A DNA stretch of 64,000 bases, taken from NCBI GenBank assembly GCA_002150995.1, contig MDHJ01000001.1, positions 1,426,001 through 1,490,000 of the forward strand, given 5' to 3'. Each line of letters begins with the position of its first letter. The first letter of the stretch is position 1. Both the position numbers and the translations under genes were made by a program. Under the pieces are notes generated by a model that made no database searches, had not been told where the DNA came from, and worked only from the letters and a program-made list of their open reading frames with translations. Below, one piece after another: positions 17,672 through 27,931 of this stretch. This DNA is from Clavibacter michiganensis. Its GTDB lineage: Bacteria > Actinomycetota > Actinomycetes > Actinomycetales > Microbacteriaceae.

Positions 17672-19444
17672 TCAGCGCGCGGTGCGGGGTGCTTCGTCGG
17701 AGGAGGAGCCGTCCGCCTGGGTCAGCACGCCGCGGACGTTCTCGAGGTACGCGGCCACCGCCTCGCGCTCGATCCTAATGCGGTCGAGGCGCTCCTCGGC
17801 GTCGGCGACGGCCTCGCGCGCACGGCGCTCGGCGTCGGCGACGGTGTCGCGCGCACGGCGCTCCGCGTCGGCGACGGCGGCGCGGGCGTCGTGGTCGGCG
17901 TCCTCCCGCGCCTTCCGCGCGCCCTCGCGGCTCTCGACCGCGAGGGCCTCGGCCTCGTCGCGGGTGGAGGAGAGGAGCGCCGTGACCTCATGGAGGCGCG
18001 CCTCGGCCTCGGCGAGGTAGGCGGCGGTACGATCGGCGGCCTCGCGCTGGCGGTCGGCCGTCTCGCGGACGTCGTGGTCGCGCCGCGCGGTGATCTCCGC
18101 ATCGAGGTCGAGGTGGCCCTGCTCGATCTCGCGGCTGAGGAGCAGGCGCGCCTCCTCGGCCTCGGCGGCGATGCCGCGCCGGACGTCGGCCGCCTCGCGC
18201 TCGAGGCGGAGCCGCTCCGCCTCGCGGCGGTCGGCCTCCAGGGCCTCGGCCTCGGCGATCTCGCGCTCCAGCGCCGAGCGCGCGGTGACCGACTCCAGCT
18301 CCAGCTGGGCGCGCGTGGCGCGCGTCTCGCGCTCCAGGGTCTCGGTCCCCTGGGCGATGTCGCGGGCCAGGTCCGTCCGCGCCTCGTCGACGTCGCGCAC
18401 GAGGTCGCCGCGCACGGTCGCCACCTCCAGGTCGAGCGCCTCGCGCGTCTCGGCGATCTCCCGCTCGAGGGCGGCGCGGGTCTCCTCGACGTCGCGGTCG
18501 AACGCGGTGCGGTCCGCGTGGATCCGCCGGTCGAAGTCGTCGCGCGACGCCTGCAGCTCGCGCTCCCAGTCGGTGCGCGCCTGCTCGATCTCGCGGTCGA
18601 GGTCGGCGCGGGTCTGCTCGTCGAGCCGCGTCAGGGCGATGCGCTGCGTCTCCTCGTCGAGCCGCAGGCGCTCCTCGGTCTCCCGCACGTCGCGGTCGAG
18701 GTCCGCGCGCTCCTCGGCGACCGTCTCGTCGTGGCGGGCCCGGGCATCGGCCAGCTCGCGGTCGAGCGCTCCGCGGGCCAGCGCGGTGTCACGGGCGAGG
18801 TCGGCCGCATCGCGCCGGGCCTCGTCCGTCTCGCGGTCGACCCGGGCCCGGAGCTCCGCCACCTCGCGGGCGGCCTCGGCGCGTTCGGCGTCGGTGTCGC
18901 GGCGGGCGGCCCCGCGGAGGTCGGCGACCTCGGTGCGGGTGCGCAGCAGGAGCGCCGCGGCCTCGCGCTCCGCGTCGCTGCGGAGCCCCTCGGCGCGGTC
19001 GTCGGCCCGCTCGCGCAGGTCGTCCGCCTCGCGACGGGCGGCGTCCAGGATCTGCGCCGCCTGCGCGCGGGCGGAGTCGACGAGGTGGCGGGCGGTGGCC
19101 TCGGCCTCGGCGCGCTGCGCGTCCGTCTCCTCCTGCGTGGAGCGGCGGAGGCGCGCCGCGTCGGCGTCCGCCTGCGCCACGAGCCGGGTGGACTGCTCCT
19201 CCGCCACGCGGAGGGTCGCCTCGAGCCGCGTGCCGAGGCCCGCGAACGTCGGGCTGCCGACCTCCTCGAGCTCGTCGCGCAGCTCCTGCTCGCTGCGGCG
19301 GAGGCGCTCCGCCTCGGCCCGGCTCTCGGCGCCCTGCTGGTTGGAGCGGATGAGCTCGCGGCGGAGGTCGGCGACGGCCCGGTCGACCTCGTCGCGGTTG
19401 TAGCCGCGCATGGCGGGGCTGAACGGCGTGTCGTCGTGGGGCAC
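17672..19444 (-). CDS. Large DivIVA-like coiled-coil protein
   Basis: 590 residues. The first ~35 residues (FSPAMRGYNRDEVDRAVADLRREL) have the GYNRDEVD motif of DivIVA domains. Almost all the rest, up to about residue 560, is a continuous heptad-like coiled coil rich in Arg, Glu, Asp and Ala, with recurring phrases such as REIAETREALDLE and DRDVEETRAALERE. It resembles the polar scaffold class (Scy, FilP, long DivIVA relatives) that organises growth zones and septa in actinobacteria, but I cannot assign it to one of these. GTG 19444 has an AAGGAG ribosome binding site six bases away. It heads a two-gene unit with the AI-2E permease. Confidence 0.78.
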   Translation of the reverse strand: MPHDDTPFSPAMRGYNRDEVDRAVADLRRELIRSNQQGAESRAEAERLRRSEQELRDELEEVGSPTFAGLGTRLEATLRVAEEQSTRLVAQADADAARLRRSTQEETDAQRAEAEATARHLVDSARAQAAQILDAARREADDLRERADDRAEGLRSDAEREAAALLLRTRTEVADLRGAARRDTDAERAEAAREVAELRARVDRETDEARRDAADLARDTALARGALDRELADARARHDETVAEERADLDRDVRETEERLRLDEETQRIALTRLDEQTRADLDREIEQARTDWERELQASRDDFDRRIHADRTAFDRDVEETRAALEREIAETREALDLEVATVRGDLVRDVDEARTDLARDIAQGTETLERETRATRAQLELESVTARSALEREIAEAEALEADRREAERLRLEREAADVRRGIAAEAEEARLLLSREIEQGHLDLDAEITARRDHDVRETADRQREAADRTAAYLAEAEARLHEVTALLSSTRDEAEALAVESREGARKAREDADHDARAAVADAERRARDTVADAERRAREAVADAEERLDRIRIEREAVAAYLENVRGVLTQADGSSSDEAPRTAR

Positions 19445-19498
19445 GGGGACTCCTTCGCGGGGGCGCGCGCACGCCGGACGGAGGCGCGGCAGGTGCCG

Positions 19499-19504
19499 AT
19501 CCTA
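19499..19504 (-). promoter_or_regulatory. -10 element of the coiled-coil gene
   Basis: On the minus strand this reads TAGGAT, about 55 bases upstream of the GTG at 19444, so this gene has a normal leader with a ribosome binding site. Confidence 0.4.
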
Positions 19505-19581
19505 CCGAGTCGGCGGTTCGCGGGCCCGGCCGTCGCCCCGGGTGCCGAGCGGCCGGCGGAGGCGCTCCCAGGGTCGTCCGG

Positions 19582-19587
19582 TATCCT
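19582..19587 (+). promoter_or_regulatory. Possible -10 element of the membrane protein gene
   Basis: TATCCT about 142 bases before the GTG at 19729. The gap 19445-19728 otherwise holds only the divergent promoter region and a long GC-rich leader with no structure I could name. Confidence 0.3.
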
Positions 19588-19728
19588 TCGATGTCGTCGT
19601 CCGCCGCCGGTCCGCCCGCAGCACGGCGGAACGTCGCGAGAGCACCCGTGCTCGCCGGCAGCCGTGGTCGGCCCGCCCGACCGCCGCTCACGCAGCTTCC
19701 GCCCGCGACGACACGAGAGGAGACACCC

Positions 19729-21593
19729 GTGCGATTCGTCCTGGCGATCGCGACCTTCGTGGTCGCGGCCCTCATGATCGGGCTGGGGATCGCCCAGCAC
19801 ACCTTCCTGGCCGGGCCGGACCGCCTCACCGCGGCCACGACGTCCGCGGGAGGCGCCGCGTACACGGTCGTCGACGGGAAGGCGCTCAACGCCAACCCGG
19901 GCCTGCAGGACACCGTCATCCGCGGGACGGCGAGGTCTTCGCGGCATACGCGCCCACCGTCGACGTCGAGGCCTGGGTGGGCACGAGCCCGTACACCCGC
20001 GTCGCGGTCGACGACCAGGGCGCCATGACGACCGAGGTCGTGCGGGCCGACGCCCCCGCCCCCGCGCCCACGCCGAGCCCCACCGCCGACGCTTCCGGGA
20101 CGGACGCGGGGACGGACGCCGGCACCGACGCCGGCACGGAAGCCGCGGTCACCGACCCGCGCGGATCCGACCTCTGGCTCGCGGAGCAGACCGGCGACGG
20201 CGAGCTCGAGCTCAGCACCCGGCTCCCCGACGACGTGAGCCTCCTCGTCGCCACCGACGGGCAGGCCGCCGCGCCCGCGGAGGTCTCCGTCTCCTGGCCG
20301 ACCGAGGGCGAGTCGCCCTGGGTCGTCCCGCTCGTGATCGGCGGCATCGTGCTGCTCGTCGTCGGCCTCGTGCTGTACCTCCTCGCCATCCGCCACCTGC
20401 GCCGCAGCCGCGGCCCGCGCCGCAACCTGCCGCCGCGCGGCGGCCCGCGCATCCCGCGCGTCGGCCCCGGTGCCCGGCGCGCGGCGCTGACCGCGGGCAC
20501 GGGCGCCGCCCCGGCCCCCCGCGGGCGCGGGCGCCGCGGCATGGTCGCGCTGCCCGTCCTGGTCGTCACCGGCCTCGCCCTCGGCGGCTGCACCGCCCAG
20601 GGCGCCCCGGCCGACCTCGCCGCGGGCGTCGGGTCGACGGCGACCCCCACGCCGTCGTCGTCGCTCGACGCGGCGCGCGAGGCGGAGGACGCGGACCCGC
20701 CCGTCGTCACCGAGGACCAGGCGGAGCGCATCGTCTCCCGCGTCGCCGAGGTCGCCGCCACGGCCGACGAGTCCCTCGACGCCGCGACGCTCGCCCCGCG
20801 GTTCGCCGGTCCCGCGCTCCAGGAGCGCACCTCCGACTACCAGGTGCGGAAGGCGAAGCCCGACATCCCGGCGGTGCCGGCCATCCCCGCCGGCGACCTG
20901 CAGCTGACCCTCCCGCAGGCCACGCTGACGTGGCCGCGCACGATCGCCGCCGTCGTCAAGGACCCGGACGCCGACGACGCGCCCACGCTGTCCCTGACGC
21001 TCGTGCAGGACAGCCCGCGGGAGAACTACCGCGTCGTCTACGCCATGCCCGTCAGCACCACGGCCGCGCTCCCGGACGTCGCCCCCGCCGCCATCGGCGC
21101 GGCCCGCCTGGCCGCGGACGTGAAGCTGCTCGCCCTCCAGCCCGACCAGCTGTCCGAGGCGTACGCGGACGTGCTGAACAACGGCGACGGCAGCCAGTAC
21201 GCCGACCTGTTCGACGCCACGGACGACGGCGTGCGGGCGCAGGACGCCAAGCGGAAGGTCGACTTCCCGGCCTCCATCGGCGAGACCGGCACCGTCGAGT
21301 TCGCCGCGACGGCCGACACGGCGACGCCCGTCGCGATGTCGACGGTCGAGTCCGGCGCGCTCGTGAGCGTGACCGTGCAGCTCGGCATCGTGGCCAAGCC
21401 CACGACCGAGGGCGCGAAGGTCAACGCCAACCCCGAGGTCCAGGCGATCACGGGCCTCACCGACTCGGCCAAGGGCTTCGACACCGTCCGCACGGCGCAG
21501 ATGCTCATGTACGTGCCGCCCGTGAACTCGGGCGAGAAGATCCGCCTGTACGCCTCCAGCACCCACATCACCTCGGCCAAGGAGCTCCCATGA
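19729..21593 (+). CDS. Three-segment membrane protein of unknown function (frameshifted)
   Basis: About 621 residues. Segment 1 (FVLAIATFVVAALMIGLGIA) is at the N terminus; an extracytoplasmic domain of ~190 residues follows with a DAGTDAGTDAG repeat; segment 2 (VVPLVIGGIVLLVVGLVLYL) is near residue 205; a basic Arg/Pro/Gly loop leads to segment 3 (MVALPVLVVTGLALGGC), which ends in a cysteine like a lipobox. The remaining ~330 residues form an Ala/Thr/Asp-rich exported domain. The frame breaks at the G-run 19924-19926; one more G restores it. GTG 19729 has a GAGGAG ribosome binding site. The ATGA overlap with the thioredoxin-like gene suggests a shared task. I do not recognise the family with certainty. 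Confidence 0.7.
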
Positions 21594-22579
21594 CGAACGT
21601 GCCCCCCTCCGCCGCGAGCCTCCGCGGCGCCGTCGACCTGTCCTCGCTCGTGAACCGGGCGCCCGCCGCGACCCCCGGAGGGCCCGCGCCCGCCGGGGCA
21701 GCTGCGTCGCCCGGAGCCCCCGCCGACGCCGCGGGCGCCCCGCAGACGGTCGACGTGCCCGGCCTCGTGCTCGCGGCGGATGACGGCACCTTCACCCAGT
21801 TCCTCGACATCTCGTCGGTTGTCCCGGTCATCGTCGAGCTCGTCTCGACGGGGCTCGCGTCCAGCCGCGAGCTGTCGCCCGTGCTGGAGCGCGTCGTCAC
21901 CGAGCAGGGCGGCCGGGTCCTCCTCGTCCGCATCGACGTCGACCAGAGCCCGCAGCTCGGCCAGGCGTTCCAGGCCCAGACCGTGCCGACCGTGGCCGCC
22001 CTCATCGGCGGGCGCCCCGTCGGCCTGTTCGCGGGCGTGATCCCCGAGGACCAGGTGCGCGACGTCATCCAGCAGGTGCTGGAGCTCGCCCAGCAGAACG
22101 GCGTCACGGGGTCCGCCACGGCGCCCGGCGGATCGGCCGTGCCCGCCGCCCCGGTCGAGGAGCCGCTGCCGCCGCACCACGCCGAGGCGTACGCCCACAT
22201 CGAGCAGGGCGACTACGCGGCCGCCGCGGCCGAGTACCGCACCGCGATCGCGCAGAACCCCCGCGACTCCCTCGCGGTCGCGGGCCTCGCGCAGGTCAGC
22301 CTCCTCCACCGCCTCGACGGCACCGCCGCCGACGAGATCCGCGCCGCCGCGGCCGCCGCGCCAGCGGACGTCGACGCGCAGCTCCTCGTCGCCGACCTCG
22401 ACCTCTCGGGCGGGCACGTGGAGGATGCGTTCGACCGGCTCCTCGCGCTGTTCCCCTCGCTCGACGCGGACGGCCGGGAGGCCGTGCGCCTGCGGCTGCT
22501 GGAGCACTTCGAGGTCGTCGGGCTCGACGACCCGCGCGTCGCGGTCGCCCGCCGCCGCCTGACGCGCCTGCTGTACTGA
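21590..22579 (+). CDS. YbbN-like thioredoxin/TPR co-chaperone
   Basis: 329 residues. An Ala/Pro-rich N terminus (~50 residues) precedes a thioredoxin-fold domain (~60-170, RVLLVRIDVDQSPQLGQAFQAQ, TVPTVAALIGG with the cis-proline) that lacks a CxxC active site, then a TPR region (EAYAHIEQGDYAAAAAEYR, PRDSLAVAGLAQVSL) and the C-terminal LLEHFEVVG-DPRVAVARRRLT segment of YbbN/CnoX proteins. Family members act as redox-linked holdases rather than disulfide reductases. The ATG at 21590 overlaps the previous stop. The final codons are part of a 17-bp tandem repeat that runs past the stop. Confidence 0.85.
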   Translation: MTNVPPSAASLRGAVDLSSLVNRAPAATPGGPAPAGAAASPGAPADAAGAPQTVDVPGLVLAADDGTFTQFLDISSVVPVIVELVSTGLASSRELSPVLERVVTEQGGRVLLVRIDVDQSPQLGQAFQAQTVPTVAALIGGRPVGLFAGVIPEDQVRDVIQQVLELAQQNGVTGSATAPGGSAVPAAPVEEPLPPHHAEAYAHIEQGDYAAAAAEYRTAIAQNPRDSLAVAGLAQVSLLHRLDGTAADEIRAAAAAAPADVDAQLLVADLDLSGGHVEDAFDRLLALFPSLDADGREAVRLRLLEHFEVVGLDDPRVAVARRRLTRLLY

Positions 22580-22637
22580 CGCGCCTGCTGTACTGACGCG
22601 CCTGCTGTACTGACGCGCCTGCTCTGCTGACGCGCCT
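22561..22637 (+). repeat. 17-bp tandem repeat carrying the ybbN-like stop codon
   Basis: The unit GACGCGCCTGCTGTACT occurs three times exactly (22561-22577, 22578-22594, 22595-22611), then once with two changes (22612-22628), then as a partial copy. Each exact copy is followed by G, so each repeats the codons for the end of the protein and its TGA. The copies after the first are untranslated. Confidence 0.9.
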
Positions 22638-22648
22638 CCCGCCCGCAC

Positions 22649-22690
22649 GACGACGGCGCCGCACCCCCGTGGGGATGCGGCGCCGTCGTC
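22649..22690. terminator. Bidirectional terminator-like hairpin
   Basis: GACGACGGCGCCGCA (22649-22663) and its exact complement TGCGGCGCCGTCGTC (22676-22690) form a perfect 15-bp stem; the loop can add a CCCC/GGGG pairing. It sits between the convergent YbbN-like gene and glgB and could serve both. Confidence 0.7.
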
Positions 22691-22702
22691 ATGCGGGGCG
22701 GG

Positions 22703-25273
22703 TCAGACCGTGGGCACCGGCGGGGTGCCGTCGTCCGAGGCCGGTGCGTCGTCCGTCGAGGACAGTGCCTCGACGGGCGGCTGCTCGTCGGACGACTGCG
22801 GCAGCACGGCCGCGTCCTCGACGCCGCCGAAGGGCGTGCCGTCGGCGCGCGACTCGTCGGCGTCCGGCGCCGCGTGCGCGGGCGCCTCGACGGCGACGAG
22901 GTCGGCCGGGTCCTGGCGCAGGCGCAGCCACAGTCCCGCGAGCGGCGGGAGCGTGAGCTCCGCCGACGCCGGCCGGCCGTGCCAGCCGTCGTCGCCCGCG
23001 TGCACGGCGCCGAGGTTCCCGACGCCGGATCCGCCGAACTGCTCCGCGTCCGTGTTGAGGATCTCCTCCCACACGCCCGCCTGGGGCAGCCCCAGACGGT
23101 AGCCGGAGATCGGCGCGCCGGAGAAGTTGTGCACGACGGCGACCTGGTTGCCCTCGCGGTCGCGGCGGAGGAAGGCGAGGACGTTGCGCTGCGCATCACC
23201 CGCGTCGATCCACTCGAAGCCGGCCGGATCGTTGTCGAGCGCCCAGAGGGCGGGCGTGTCGACGTAGGTGCGGTTCAGGGAGCCGACGAGGTCGAACAGG
23301 GCGCGGTGGACGGGCTGGTCGAGGATCCACCAGTCGAGCCCGCGCTCCTCGCTCCACTCGGACGGCTGCCCGAACTCCTGGCCCATGAACAGCAGCTGCT
23401 TCCCCGGGTGCGACCACATGAAGGAAAGGTAGGCGCGCACGTTGGCGAGCTTCTGCCAGTGGTCGCCCGGCATCTTGCCGAAGAGCGAGCCCTTCCCGTG
23501 CACGACCTCGTCGTGGCTGATGGGGAGGAGGAAGTTCTCGGTGTACGCGTAGACCATCGAGAACGTGATCTGGCCGTGGTGGTAGGCGCGGTACATGGGG
23601 TCGACGGCCGAGTAGTCGAGCGTGTCGTGCATCCAGCCCATGTTCCACTTGAGCCCGAAGCCGAGGCCGCCGTCGCTCGTGGGGCGCGTGACGCCGGGGA
23701 AGCTCGTGGACTCCTCGGCGATCATGACGACGCCGGGGTGGGTGCGGTACGCGGTGGCGTTGACCTCCTGCAGGAAGCTGATCGCCTCCAGGTTCTCGCG
23801 TCCGCCGTGCACGTTGGGCAGCCACTGGCCCTCCTCGCGCGAGTAGTCGAGGTACAGCATCGAGGCCACGGCATCGACCCGGAGGCCGTCGACGTGGAAC
23901 TCCTCGAACCAGTACAGCGCGTTCGCGACGAGGAAGTTGCGGACCTGCGAGTGGCCGAAGTCGAAGACGAGCGTGCCCCAGTCCTGCTGCTCGCCCCGAC
24001 GGGGGTCGGTGTGCTCGTAGAGCGGCTGGCCGTCGAACTGCGCGAGCGCGAACGCGTCCTTCGGGAAGTGGGCCGGGACCCAGTCCACGATGACGCCGAT
24101 GCCCGCCTGGTGCAGGGTGTCGATGAGGTGCTTCAGGTCGTCCGGGCTGCCGAAGCGCGAGGTGGGCGCGTAGTAGCCGGACACCTGGTAGCCCCAGGAC
24201 CCGCCGAACGGGTGCTCCGCGAGGGGCAGGAACTCCACGTGCGTGTAGGCGAGCTCCTGCAGGTACGCGACGAGCTCACCGGCGACCTCGCGGTAGCCGA
24301 GGCCGGGCCGCCAGGAGCCGAGGTGCATCTCGTACACGCTCATGGGGGACTCGTGCGGGTCGCGCGCCGCCCGCTGCTCGAGCCAGGCGGCGTCGTCCCA
24401 GCTGTAGTCGCTGGTCTCGACGCGCGACGCGGTGGCGGGCGGGACCTCGGTCATGCGGGCCATCGGGTCCGCCTTCTCGATCCAGGAGCCCGCCTGCGTG
24501 AGGATCTCGAACTTGTACGAGACGCCGGGCTCGACGCCCGGGACGAAGAGCTCCCAGACGCCGTTGCCGTCGAGGCGGCGCATGGCGTGCTGGACGCCGT
24601 CCCAGCCGTTGAAGCCGCCGATGACGCGGACGGCGCGGGCGTGCGGCGCCCACACCGCGAACGCGACGCCGACGTAGGTGCGGGCGACGCCCCAGTGCTC
24701 GCGGTGCTGGGCGCCGAGGACGTCCCAGAGGCGCTCGTGGCGGCCCTCGCCGAACAGGTACAGGTCGAGGTCGCCGACGGTGGGGAGGAAGCGGTACGGG
24801 TCGTCGGAGGTCCAGGTGCCGCCGTCGGAGTAGCGTGCCTCGACCTCGTAGTCCTGGAGGCCGAGCTCGTGCGCGCCCTGCCAGACGCCGTGCCCGAGGT
24901 GCGCGAGCTCGACGCGGGCGCCCGAGGCGAGGACCACGGCGACGCCCTCGGCGAGCGGCCGGAGGGCGCGGACCACGACGAGGTCGTCGCCCACGGGGTG
25001 CTGGCCGAGGACCGAGTGCGGGCCGGAGTGCACGCCCTCGGCGACGGCCCGCAGGTCGTCGTCGGCCACCTCGGGGAGGGGCGCCGCGTCGGGTGCGGCG
25101 TCGCCGGGCGCGCTGTCCGATGCCGCGGCGGTCGCCGCGTCGTGGTCGACGGTGACGTCCGCGCCGCGCGCGGGGTCGGGCTCGGCCGCGGGCGGCACGA
25201 CGACGTCGGCGCCGTCGCGCGGGTCGGGGGCGCTCTCGTCGCGGGGATCCTGCTGGGGGGTGGTGTCGGTCAT
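22703..25273 (-). CDS. glgB: 1,4-alpha-glucan branching enzyme
   Basis: 856 residues, longer than the usual ~730. An acidic Asp/Pro/Ala extension (~70 residues) precedes the N-terminal beta-sandwich and CBM48 domains ([20 protein letters not shown]), the GH13 barrel ([26 protein letters not shown] with the nucleophile Asp, IAEEST with the acid Glu, [15 protein letters not shown]) and an acidic C-terminal tail of ~60 residues. It forms alpha-1,6 branches in glycogen-like glucan. The ATG at 25273 lies nine bases after an AAGGG; the ATG at 25282 would overlap the glgE stop. It is co-transcribed with glgE. Confidence 0.95.
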   Translation of the reverse strand: MTDTTPQQDPRDESAPDPRDGADVVVPPAAEPDPARGADVTVDHDAATAAASDSAPGDAAPDAAPLPEVADDDLRAVAEGVHSGPHSVLGQHPVGDDLVVVRALRPLAEGVAVVLASGARVELAHLGHGVWQGAHELGLQDYEVEARYSDGGTWTSDDPYRFLPTVGDLDLYLFGEGRHERLWDVLGAQHREHWGVARTYVGVAFAVWAPHARAVRVIGGFNGWDGVQHAMRRLDGNGVWELFVPGVEPGVSYKFEILTQAGSWIEKADPMARMTEVPPATASRVETSDYSWDDAAWLEQRAARDPHESPMSVYEMHLGSWRPGLGYREVAGELVAYLQELAYTHVEFLPLAEHPFGGSWGYQVSGYYAPTSRFGSPDDLKHLIDTLHQAGIGVIVDWVPAHFPKDAFALAQFDGQPLYEHTDPRRGEQQDWGTLVFDFGHSQVRNFLVANALYWFEEFHVDGLRVDAVASMLYLDYSREEGQWLPNVHGGRENLEAISFLQEVNATAYRTHPGVVMIAEESTSFPGVTRPTSDGGLGFGLKWNMGWMHDTLDYSAVDPMYRAYHHGQITFSMVYAYTENFLLPISHDEVVHGKGSLFGKMPGDHWQKLANVRAYLSFMWSHPGKQLLFMGQEFGQPSEWSEERGLDWWILDQPVHRALFDLVGSLNRTYVDTPALWALDNDPAGFEWIDAGDAQRNVLAFLRRDREGNQVAVVHNFSGAPISGYRLGLPQAGVWEEILNTDAEQFGGSGVGNLGAVHAGDDGWHGRPASAELTLPPLAGLWLRLRQDPADLVAVEAPAHAAPDADESRADGTPFGGVEDAAVLPQSSDEQPPVEALSSTDDAPASDDGTPPVPTV

Positions 25274-25278
25274 GTCCG

Positions 25279-27727
25279 TCATCCCTTCGATGCGGTCGGG
25301 TGGACCCGGAGCACGTGCACGGGGTGCGTGAACGCGTCGAGCCGGACGAAGTTGGAGGTCGACCAGGTGTAGACGTCGCCGGTGAGGAGGTCCTCGACGT
25401 CGAACACGGCGTCCTCGGCGAGGCCGAAGCGGGTCGGGTCGAGGTAGACCTGCGTCTCCCGCGCCGAGTGCGGGTCGACGTTGGCGACCACGAGCACCGT
25501 GTCCGCCTCGCCGGTGCCCGTGTGCTCGGCCGCGAGGTGCTTGGAGTACACGAGGATCGAGTCGTCGTCGCTCCAATGGACGTCGAGGTTCCGCAGCTGG
25601 CGGAGCGCGGGGTGCTCCCGACGGATCTCGTTGAGGCGCGTGATCTCCGCCGCGATGGACCCGCCGAGCTCCTCCTGCCGCGCCCAGTCGCGGGGCTTGA
25701 ACTCGTACTTCTCGTTGTCGATGTTCTCCTCGGCGCCGGGGCGCGCGACGTTCTCGATCAGCTCGTAGCCGGAGTAGATGCCCCACGACGGCGACGAGGT
25801 CGCCGCGATGGCCGCGCGGATGCGGTACGCGGCGCGCCCCCCGAACTGCAGGTACGGCGTGAGGATGTCGTGCGTGTTCGCGAAGAAGTTCGGGCGCAGG
25901 TAGTCGCTCGTCTCGTGGCTGACCTCGGTGAGGTACTCCTCGAGCTCCTTCTTCGTGTTGCGCCAGGTGAAGTACGTGTACGACTGCTGGAAGCCGATCT
26001 TGGCCAGGGTGCGCATCATCGCGGGCCGCGTGAACGCCTCGCTGAGGAAGATCGCGTCGGGCTCGTCGCGCATCACCTGGTGGATGAGGCGCTCCCAGAA
26101 CACCAGCGGCTTGGTGTGCGGGTTGTCGACGCGGAAGATCCTCACGCCGAGGCCGAGCCAGACCCGCATGACGCGGAGCATCTCCCGGTACGACCCCTCC
26201 GGGTCGTTGTCGAAGTTCAGGGGGTAGATGTCCTGGTACTTCTTCGGCGGGTTCTCCGCGAACGCGATCGAGCCGTCCGGCAGCGTCGTGAAGAGCTCCG
26301 GGTGCGTGGTGACCCACGGGTGGTCGGGGGAGGCCTGGAGCGCGATGTCGATCGCGAGCTCCATGCCGTGCGCGGCGACCGCGTCGACGAACGCACGGAA
26401 GTCGTCCGCCGTGCCGAGGTCGGGGTGGATGCTGTCGTGCCCGCCGTCCTCGGAGCCGATGCCGTAGGGCGAGCCCGGGTCGTGCGGTCCCGCGGTGAGG
26501 GTGTTGTTCGGGCCCTTGCGGTTCGTGCGGCCGATGGGGTGCACCGGCGGGATGTAGACCACGTCGAAGCCCATGTCGCGGATCGCGGGCAGGCGGTCGG
26601 CCGCGGTCCGGAAGGTGCCGCTCGTCCAGGAGCCGTCCGCGTGCTGGACGGCGCCCTCGGAGCGGGGGAAGAACTCGTACCAGGATCCGACGGCGGCGCG
26701 CTCGCGCTCCACCACGATCGTGCGCGCGGGGAGAGGGTGACGAGGCTGCGGACCGGCACGCGGTCGACGGCGGCGTGGACCTCGGGCGAGGTGGCGGCGG
26801 CGAGGCGCTCCTCGGCCGTGCGTCCGGTGTCGGCGAGGCCGGCGAGCGCATCGCGGAGGACGCCCTGGTCGTCGGGGGTGCGGGCGTCGTCCGCGGCGGC
26901 GCGCTCGAGGAGCTCCGCGCCGAGGGCGAGCATGACGTCGACGTCGAGGCCCGCGGGGACCTTGATCTCGGCATTGTGCAGCCAGGTGCCGTAGTCGTCC
27001 GACCAGGCGCTCACGCGCCACGTCCAGACGCCCTGGGTCTCCAGCTGCGCCCGGGTGGTCCACCGGTCGAGGCCGGGCTTCGCGGCGTCGAGGGACATGC
27101 GGTGCGAGGTGGTCCGCCCGGCGGGGTCGGTGAGCTCGACGTCGGCGCCGATGAGGTCGTGGCCCTCGCGGAAGATCGTCGCGCCGAAGGGGACGACGTC
27201 GTGCACGAAGGACTTGGCGGGCCAGAGGTCGTCCTCGATCTGCGGGTGAGCGACAGGATCGGGATGCGGCCGATCACGGGGACGTACTCGTCGTCCGCCG
27301 GCTCGGGTGCCGCGGGCTCGGGGGCCGTCGGCCGGGGTGCGGCCATCGCGGCGGCCGGCTCGGAGCGCGGCGCGGCGTCGGCCGCGGGCGTCGCCGGCCT
27401 CGCGTCGACCTCGGCGTCCGGGGCGGCGTGACGGGGAGCGGGGGAGGCCGCCGGCACGGCCGCGGCCTCGGGTGCGGCGGGCTGCGCGATCGGCGCCTCC
27501 GGCTCGACCGCCTCGACCTGCTCGACCGGCGCGCGCACGGGCTCCGGGTCGACCGGCTCGGGCAGGGGCGCGGGCGCTGCCTGCGCGGGCGCCTCGGGGA
27601 TCAGCGGGGGCCTCGGGGCCGCCGGCTTCTGGGCGTCCTGGAGCTTCTGGGCCTTGGCGAGCTTGCGGGCTGCACGGCCGCGCACCGGGCGGGAGAGGGG
27701 ATCGGTTCCGTCCTGGGGTGTGGTCAC
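25279..27727 (-). CDS. glgE: Maltose-1-phosphate maltosyltransferase GlgE (two frameshifts)
   Basis: GlgE extends alpha-1,4-glucan using alpha-maltose-1-phosphate. About 816 residues if two bases are restored. A Pro/Ala-rich extension of ~140 residues comes first, unusual for the family, whose members are ~670-700 residues. Then PVIGRIPI, the N domain, and the GH13 barrel: [34 protein letters not shown] (nucleophile Asp in RVDNPH) and FLSEAFTRP (acid Glu). The breaks lie at G-runs 27244-27246 and 26728-26731 (C-runs on the coding strand); one added base at each joins all three segments. GTG 27727 is six bases from a TACGGT hexamer. It sits divergent to glgP. Confidence 0.9.
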
Positions 27728-27733
27728 TGTTCG

Positions 27734-27739
27734 ACCGTA
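27734..27739 (-). promoter_or_regulatory. -10 element, leaderless glgE-glgB promoter
   Basis: TACGGT on the minus strand, six bases before the glgE GTG. Confidence 0.5.
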
Positions 27740-27874
27740 GCCCGTGCGCCGTCCCGCCGTCGCTCGGCGCGGCGGTGTCGGACGCCGTCCGGATGCCCGA
27801 CACGCGGCCGTCACCGCCTGTCCGCCGGAGCGCACCCGCGCTCGGGCACCCTGGTGCGGTCCCTCCCGCGCCCC

Positions 27875-27880
27875 TAGGCT
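27875..27880 (+). promoter_or_regulatory. -10 element of glgP
   Basis: TAGGCT about 51 bases before the glgP start. Unlike glgE this gives a leader of roughly 45 bases ending in the ribosome binding site GAGGGAG (27921-27927). Confidence 0.4.
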
Positions 27881-27931
27881 CGGGTCCCATCCGCGCGCAT
27901 CCGCCCGCCGCCGCCGGTCCGAGGGAGTCCC

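Noticed and set aside
17891-19777. 628-codon plus-strand frame opposite the coiled-coil gene
   Set aside because: The repeated GAG/CGC codons of the coiled coil give an open antisense frame; it has no start site support and no recognisable domain.
22561-22637. Possible CRISPR-like repeat
   Set aside because: The units are contiguous with no spacers and only 17 bp long; it is a simple tandem duplication at a gene end.
25300-26994. 564-codon plus-strand frame opposite glgE
   Set aside because: glgE motifs on the minus strand are unmistakable; the plus frame is Val/Arg/Glu-rich shadow text.
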